From the NCBI GenBank assembly GCA_019321725.1, contig CM033121.1, forward strand, positions 12,214,001 through 12,278,000: DNA of 64,000 nt. Direction: 5' to 3'. A program made the position numbers and the translations under genes. The notes under the pieces were generated by a model. The model was not told the origin of the DNA and did not search any database. It saw only the letters and a program-made list of their open reading frames with translations. The stretch is from Paulownia fortunei. Lineage: Eukaryota; Streptophyta; Magnoliopsida; Lamiales; Paulowniaceae. Within the stretch, counting starts at the first letter, position 1. Every line of letters starts with the position of its first letter. Positions 58,201 to 64,000 of this stretch are shown piece after piece.

Positions 58201-59310
58201 AAAAAGCATATAAAAACTCCATATGAGTTATTGGTTGGGCATAAGCCTAGCATTAAACACTTGAAGGTATAGGGTTGTATTGCATATGTTTTAGATGCAA
58301 CTTTGAAAAGGCCAAAACTTGGTAGTAAAGCTGTGAAATCTATGTTTGTTGGTTATTCTTTACTTAGTAAAGCATATAGATTTCTTAAGCTTAGTGATAA
58401 TAGTGAATTTGAAGCTACTCATGCTATATTTTATGAAAATTTATCTATTAAAGATTCTAACAGATTAGAACTTAATAATGACTTGTTACATGAACTTGAA
58501 TTAGAAACAAATGAGACTAATTCATAAGTTCCATCTAGCTCACACATGCATGTTAGAACATCAGTGAATGATGCAAATTTGAACAAGGATGAAAAATGAT
58601 GAAATTGTTGGATTAAGGAGAAGTAAGAGACGTAGAATTGAAAATAATTTTGGTTCTGATATGTTAACTTACATATTAGAAGAGGATCCTAAATCTTTTC
58701 AAGAAGCTATGTCATTATATAATTAAAATATGTGGAAAAGAGCCATGTATGATGAGATTAAATCAATTCTTGATAATCAAACATTGACTTTGGTGGATCC
58801 TCCTCCCAACACCAAACCTAATAGCTGTAAATGGATTTTAAGAAAGAAACTCAAAACTGATGGTACTGTTGATAAGTACAACGTAAGATTAGTAGCCAAA
58901 GGTTATAGTCAAAAAGATGATATAGACTATTTTGGGACATTGTCTCTTGTTACAAAATTTACATCCATAAGAATTATGTTTGTTATTGCTTCTATTTATT
59001 ACTTAGAGGTTCATTAAATGGATGTTAAAACTACTTTATTAAATGGAGACTTAGAAGAAGAAATTTACATACATCAACCAAAAGGATATGTTATTAAAGG
59101 TGAAGAACATAAAGTATGTAAATTAAATAAGTCTTTGTATGGTCTTAAACAAGCACCTAGACAATGGTATAAGAAATTTAAGCATGAAATTAAAAAATTT
59201 GGTTTTAAGAGTAGCAAAGTAGAAAGTTGTGTGTTTACTAAAGTTACTCTTGAATATAAAGTGCTTTTACCTTTATATGTTGATGATTTGCTTATTTTTG
59301 TTCTAAAGAA
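58201..59310 (+). pseudogene. pol: Copia integrase tail and reverse transcriptase, cut at YVDD
   Basis: PYELLVGHKPSIKHLKV-like and GSKAVKSMFVGYSLLSKAYR words form the integrase tail. RT begins near 58730: WKRAMYDEIKSILDNQTL, CKWILRKKLKTDGTVDKYN, VRLVAKGYSQKDDIDYF, then after a stop MDVKTTLLNGDLEEEIYIHQ, YGLKQAPRQWYKKF and LPLYVDDLLIF near 59268-59300. RT ends there, and the palm C-terminus and RNase H are replaced by the LTR tail. Confidence 0.88.
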
Positions 59311-59379
59311 GTCATATTTAAAAGGCGTGCCTAGCCTATACACAATTTTCATACCCACAATATTCAAAATATTTAAACA

Positions 59380-60409
59380 TTAAATTCGTTCAATTTATTG
59401 GAATAATTTTAAATTACAATAAATTCTTAATATTTTAGTATTCATTTCGTGTTATTTTTTCAATCAGTATGGTAAATTTTAAACCCACTTAATATTAAAG
59501 TTAATTGAAATCTTGAGGTTCTGATAAAAACTTGGTTAAGGTTTTTATTCTCGACCACTAGATAAGGAATTGCGAATTAACATTAACATTTTTTCATTTT
59601 TCTATTGAAATTACCAACTGTTGATAATAATAAGTTTTGTTATTCCAGTCTTTCATTAGTTTGTAGTTAGATAGAACAAACTCTCTACCTAATTCCCTAA
59701 CCATTAAAGAATCTTCCAAGCTCTCTAGATTTAATTCAATGAAAGTATTGAGATGAGAAAGATAGATTGATTTAAGAAACAAATACACAAGCTCGGATTA
59801 TTCAACTTCGGTTATGTTCACATTACGATTAACAAAAATATATGATAATCATTAATCACAATCCACTACTCATGATTATAATTCAAGACAATTACGGATC
59901 AAGATTTCTAACCTAGTTGTTGATAATTCTCAAGACCTACTTAGTTGTGCATCCAAATAAAACTAGAAACTAGTTATGAGGGCTAACCTGACCCAAGTGT
60001 TTCAAATTAAAACTTGGTATGAGTGGGTTTTTGTAAACCACCCATAACCAATGTAAAAGAAAACTTTTTCCTATGTTCTCTTTGACTTTTGACAACATAC
60101 ATGAAAAATTCTTGGGAAAATAATGTAAAAAACTAGAGAGAAAGAGGGTTGTTCTTTTTTGTAATTTTCAAGTAGAAAATGAAGGCATAATATTTGGAGG
60201 TCAAGTTTTGATCAAGATTTAAAGAAAAATACCACTTAGGGAATCATTTGTTTTGTGGATTCAAACCATTTTTATTGTAATTGGATTTGGACGAAAGTGA
60301 GCCACAAACGAGGAAGAACACCGGTGATTCAACCATGACAAAAAAAATGTCCGAATTTGGGTAAGTTTTCTTGATCTTGCCTCATGTAGATTATGTTTAA
60401 TTTCTATCA
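59380..60409 (+). repeat. Probable 5' LTR (limits unclear) of a SIRE-like Copia element
   Basis: Non-coding, about 1 kb, placed directly before a primer-binding site and ending TTTCTATCA. Only the right end is defined. I cannot find the left terminus or a partner LTR in the window. Confidence 0.4.
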
Positions 60410-60410
60410 T

Positions 60411-60423
60411 TGGTATTAGAGTC
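60411..60423 (+). other. Primer-binding site of the SIRE-like element
   Basis: TGGTATTAGAGTC differs from the tRNA-iMet complement TGGTATCAGAGCC at two C-to-T positions and lies just after a CA end. Confidence 0.7.
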
Positions 60424-61700
60424 ATATATGGTTGAATTCCTAATGTTATTTGGCTCTATTTCATGTGTTAATATGCTTCATTTCATGTCATTAAGTATGC
60501 AATCCATTTACGAATATTTGATGGGTCTTTAATGGTAAATAATGATATGCTTCATATTATGTTGTAATTGTTTAACTGAAGCATGCTTATACATGGTAGA
60601 AATGATCTGCAAAGTTTCATGGTAATATCCTTTGTGTATGAAAAGAAAATTCAGATCCTAGTCAAAATTTCATTTCAATTTCTGTATCTGTACACTGTAG
60701 TTTGGAGCATAAAATTTATATGGTTAGATCATACTCGTAAAGGGCTTTCTAATCATATATTATACATAAAACCAGCCTTAAAATGAGTGAGATATGGTCG
60801 TTTGAAGTTTATGTCGAATTTAAGAATTTCTTAAAATTTTGGAAAAATAGTGAAGATGATGAACAATGCCTATTCAATCTCGCTCTTGTCGTCGATATGT
60901 GTAGTCATACACCATGATATGGGGCTAAAAATTAAAAATGGGCACCATCATTGGATTTGGAAAATAAAAAATATGGGAATAGCCAATAAAAAGTTGCTGA
61001 AGAAAATGAGTAGACTGCTACTGTGTAAATAGCAACCTAACCAAACATGCCCTTAACTCCCTCTTCGGCGCGTTTGGGCGCGTGTAGGTTGTTTCCAATG
61101 GCTGTTTTTGGCTAAAAAATATATTGTTCTGCCCAAGTTTGATTTCCTATTTTTTTGTAAATTAAAATTAATTTTTCAATTGATAAAGATATTTTTCTCT
61201 ATTTTTATATTATAGAATTTGGTGAAAATTACAGAAAGAGCAAGATTTTTTTTTTTTTTGGTAAATTCTAGAAAATCATTTTGAGATATTTGCTACTCAA
61301 TGGAAGTATTGGGATACTTATACTTATTTTTTTCAATTTATGGAGCACATAAAAAAATATTTTTCTGTAATAAGTCTATAAAATTGAGTAGAGACTGAAA
61401 TATTATGATTATAAGTGTCAATTGTTATAAAATATGATCTGGATATTAAGGTTGGCTTTGTGGCCAAATGTAATAATTTTTTTCCTTTTTTGATTATTTG
61501 TAGTGGTTGTTGGGCACACTGCGTGTAATATTTTGAGAAGTTTTGGAAGCCTCAAAGGCGATAATAAATTATATGTTAACATGTTTAGTGGCTTAAGTTA
61601 ACTTATTTTGCACCATAAAGTGGCTAATGTTAACATGTTTTGTACTATAGAATTATGCATTCTATATAATGTAACAAGCCAAAGTTTGGTAAGCCTTTCA
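60424..61700. other. Leader / gag N-terminal region, unrecognised
   Basis: About 1.3 kb between the primer site and the readable gag. No protein homology is recognised. Contains a locally GC-rich GGCGCGTTTGGGCGCG (61066-61081) and a short duplication around TTAACATGTTT (61574 and 61630). Confidence 0.35.
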
Positions 61701-62580
61701 ATTCAAAAAAAGGTAAAATTGTTTCTAATCTTCCTAATGACAGGAAGAGTAGAAGAATTCAATGTTGTGAATGTGAAGGTTTTGGCCATGTCCAAGCAGA
61801 GTGCACTAATACTCTCAAAAGGATGGGCAAGTATCTAATTACCACCTGAAGTGATGAGGAATTTAAAAAAAAAAAGGAAAATGATGATGATGAACATTTG
61901 AGCAATCATGTGGCGCTTAACTCTAAGATGATCAACAGTCGTCATGAACATGATGCAACAAGTCAAAGGTATGTTCCAACAGTTCAGTATAATGCAACAT
62001 GTTAGACTTCATTTACTGTTACAGGAGAAAAGGATGTGCAGAATTCAGATTCAGAAACTGATAGTGATGAGGATGAGCCTAGCATCAAGGATATTCAGTA
62101 AACATACAATAAAATGTTTCAAAAGTGGCATGAGATATGTAAAATCAATAAGTCACTTAAGGAACAAACTATTGTTCTAAACAAGGAAAATGAGTTGATG
62201 AAAGTAGAAATACTTGAGTTTACAAACCTTGTTGCTAAAAAGGATAGAAAAATTCAAGAAACTAAGCAGGAATTATTTCATACTCAGAAGAGGATGAAGT
62301 TTGATTCTGATAAGAAAAAACTAGATGAAATTCTCTCCATTGGAAAACCATATAGTGACCATCACAGTTTGTAATACACTGGTGAGTCTTCAACTTCAAA
62401 AACTATTTTTGCAAAGGAAATAAAACCTGTTAAGTCCATCTTTGATAAAAGTAAAACACTTATTTTTCAAAAGACCAAGCTAAAAAGGTTGATTCCTATT
62501 TGTTATTTTTGTAATCTGCCTGAACATATCAAACCAAGATGTTTTAGGTTTAAAAAAGGTTTTAAGGAATGGTATGTGTT
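61700..62580 (+). pseudogene. gag: SIRE-like Copia gag
   Basis: Reads RRIQCCECEGFGHVQAECTN, a CX2CX4HX4C zinc knuckle (61763-61804), then an acidic stretch with a TGA where Trp is expected (TT-stop-SDEEF). SDSETDSDEDEPSIKDIQ follows, then a coiled-coil segment (KWHEICKINKSLKEQTIVLN, LVAKKDRKIQETKQELFHTQ) and a second knuckle ICYFCNLPEHIKPRCFRF (62495-62552). Two knuckles separated by a coiled coil is the SIRE/Maximus arrangement. A few stops break it. Confidence 0.85.
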
Positions 62581-62699
62581 TTGGTTCACTTGTTTTTGCA
62601 ATATTGCGACAGAAATCTAAATTGTAGCAACAAACTCCTAAGATCAAAATTGACTTGAATAGCAAATCTCAAAGAAGAATCTAGGTTAGAAAGTCAAAT

Positions 62700-63999
62700 C
62701 TTAGATGTTCATAGCCGATATCTCATTAAACGCCTGTACTAATAATACTTGGTATTTTGATAGTGGATAATCCAGACATATGATAGGAGATAAGGAAAAA
62801 TTGAAAGGTTATTAAAGTGTGAATAAAAGACATGTTACCTTTGGAGATGGTGAAAAGTGATGTGTACTTGGAAAATGAGTACTCAATATTGAAGGAGTGA
62901 AGGACTGCCAAAACTCAAGAATGTGCTCCATGTAGAAGAATTGAAGGCAAATCTGATTAGCATCAGCCAACTTTGTGATCAAAATCTCTTCATCGGGCTT
63001 AATAAGGATAAATGTTAGGTATTTGATGAAATTGACAGGTGTGTGTTAACTGGTTCTTATTCATCTGATAACTGTTATATATTGCAACAACCTCAGGTAT
63101 GTTACAACATAAAAGTTGATGAAACTAATTTATATCACCAAAAATTAGGGTAATTGATTTCTAGAATCTGACTACGATTGTGAGTACAAGAGCTATGCTA
63201 AGAGTGCTAAAGCTGAATAAAAAGAATCCAAGGGTGTGTGCATGTCAACTTGAAAAATAAAGAATGGTACAAACAAAGTGTTGCAACACATCAGTACATC
63301 TCATTCTATATAACTTTTCCCCATTGACTTTATGGGACATAGGCAGTAGAAAGATTAAGAGGAAAGAGGTATGTATTTATAAGAGTAGATGATTTTTCTA
63401 GATTTACTTTGGTAGATTTATTAGAAAAATTAGATACCTTTCAAGTGTCCAAATAATTATGCAAAAAATTAGTAAATGAAAAGAATAACAATATTGGTAA
63501 GAATTCGAAATGATTATAATAACGAATTTGAAAACGCTTCACCAATTTTGGTGAAAATTTTGAAATTGCACATGAATTTTCGGCTGCAAAAACACCCCAT
63601 AAAATGTTGTTGTGGAAAGAAAGAACAGAAACCTTCAAGATATGGCTAGGGTAATGTTGAATGCCAAAGGAGTAGCCATCCATTTTTAGGCAAAAGCAGT
63701 CAGCACTACATGTTACACCATTAATATAGTGTATTAGAGGTTAAGTACTAAGAAAACCCCTTATTCTCTTTGGCAAGGTCAAAATCCTAATCTTAGATAC
63801 TTTCACATCTTTGATTGTTCATGTTGTGTACTAAATGATCCTGGGTAATTAAGAAAATTTAATGCTAAGGGTGATAGAGGGATTTTTACTAGTTACCCAA
63901 ACTGTCATGGAATCCTCAAATGTTGTTGTTGATAACTTTTATGTTTTTGTAGAACTAACAGTAGAAGAGAAAATTCTCAGACTCAGTGAGGAAAAAAGA
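62700..63999 (+). pseudogene. pol: SIRE-like Copia protease and integrase remnants, running off the window
   Basis: The protease is recognised from NTWYFDSG (catalytic DSG, ~62748-62770), SRHMIGDKEKLKGY and VTFGDGEK. The linker ISISQLCDQ is degraded (62960-62990), and ATLYHVHLI-type pre-integrase sequence is unreadable. The integrase is seen from ERKNRNLQDMARVMLNAKGV (~63618-63680), KTPYSLWQGQNPNLRYFHIF and GDRGIFTSYPN. Stops occur every few dozen codons. The RT would lie beyond 63999. Confidence 0.75.
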
Positions 64000-64000
64000 A

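Larger units (their letters stand above)
56139..59379 (+). mobile_element. Ty1/Copia element with internal and 3' deletions
   Basis: The 5' LTR is about 56139-56847 (TGTCCCACATTGG...TTTACAACA), followed by a degenerate primer site TTAAGGTATTAAGA at 56851. gag, integrase and RT remnants follow to the YVDD box. Only the last ~60 bp of the 3' LTR remain (59318-59379, ending TTTAAACA), recognised because CCTATACA..ATTTTCATACCC is repeated from 56805-56850. The protease and RNaseH regions are deleted. No target duplication could be matched. Confidence 0.8.

Noticed and set aside
61066..61081. GC-rich GGCGCGTTTGGGCGCG as a regulatory island
   Set aside because: Single short occurrence with no repeat, no gene nearby, and no motif I can name with confidence.

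Overview
The window is a repeat-rich, A+T-rich plant nuclear region, most likely from a eudicot. The evidence is a set of plant-specific LTR-retrotransposon lineages: Athila and chromodomain-bearing Tekay/Del-like Ty3/Gypsy elements, and Ty1/Copia elements including a SIRE-like one. Their primer-binding sites match initiator tRNA-Met or tRNA-Asp. I found no intact host gene, no tRNA or rRNA gene and no CRISPR. The protein-coding signal is almost entirely transposon-derived and mostly broken. A 100-N scaffold gap lies at 38142-38241.

Layout. (1) Positions 1-28977 are one satellite array of ~485-bp higher-order units, each made of five ~90-108-bp subunits. Two elements of one long-LTR Ty3/Gypsy family ('family A') split it. 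A1 (3812-15397, minus strand) itself holds a solo LTR of the same family (7599-10417, target duplication CTTTT). A2 (19288-28453, plus strand, target duplication CTTAY) has a 1.2-kb insertion in its 5' LTR. The array resumes in phase on both sides of A2. (2) 28978-38141 is Athila copy 1: LTR, tRNA-Asp primer site, gag-protease-RT-RNaseH-integrase, then an accessory region with a candidate internal promoter, a conserved ORF ('ORF-A') and a LONELY GUY (LOG)-like gene. It runs into the gap. (3) 38242-45150 is a mosaic of Gypsy family B and C pieces and two Copia fragments in opposite orientations. (4) 45151-54472 is Athila copy 2, 5'-truncated but with the same ORF-A and LOG-like genes and a 3' LTR. 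A family-B solo LTR (49594-51884, target duplication GTAAG) sits inside it. (5) 54473-63999 holds a Mutator-type MITE with a 9-bp target duplication, a deleted Copia element, and the start of a SIRE-like Copia element running off the right edge.

The most notable content is the cargo of the Athila family. Both copies carry, in the 3' (env-like) position, an intron-free gene related to the plant cytokinin-activating enzyme LOG. It has the PGGxGTxxE signature (readable in copy 2) and a C-terminal basic cluster followed by an LxLxL (EAR-like) tail. It is preceded by an unrecognised conserved ORF. Because both diverged copies share the arrangement, the capture probably predates their amplification. 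Copy 1 is broken almost only by single-base frame changes, whereas copy 2 has ordinary nonsense decay. I therefore suspect that some copy-1 lesions are base-calling errors.
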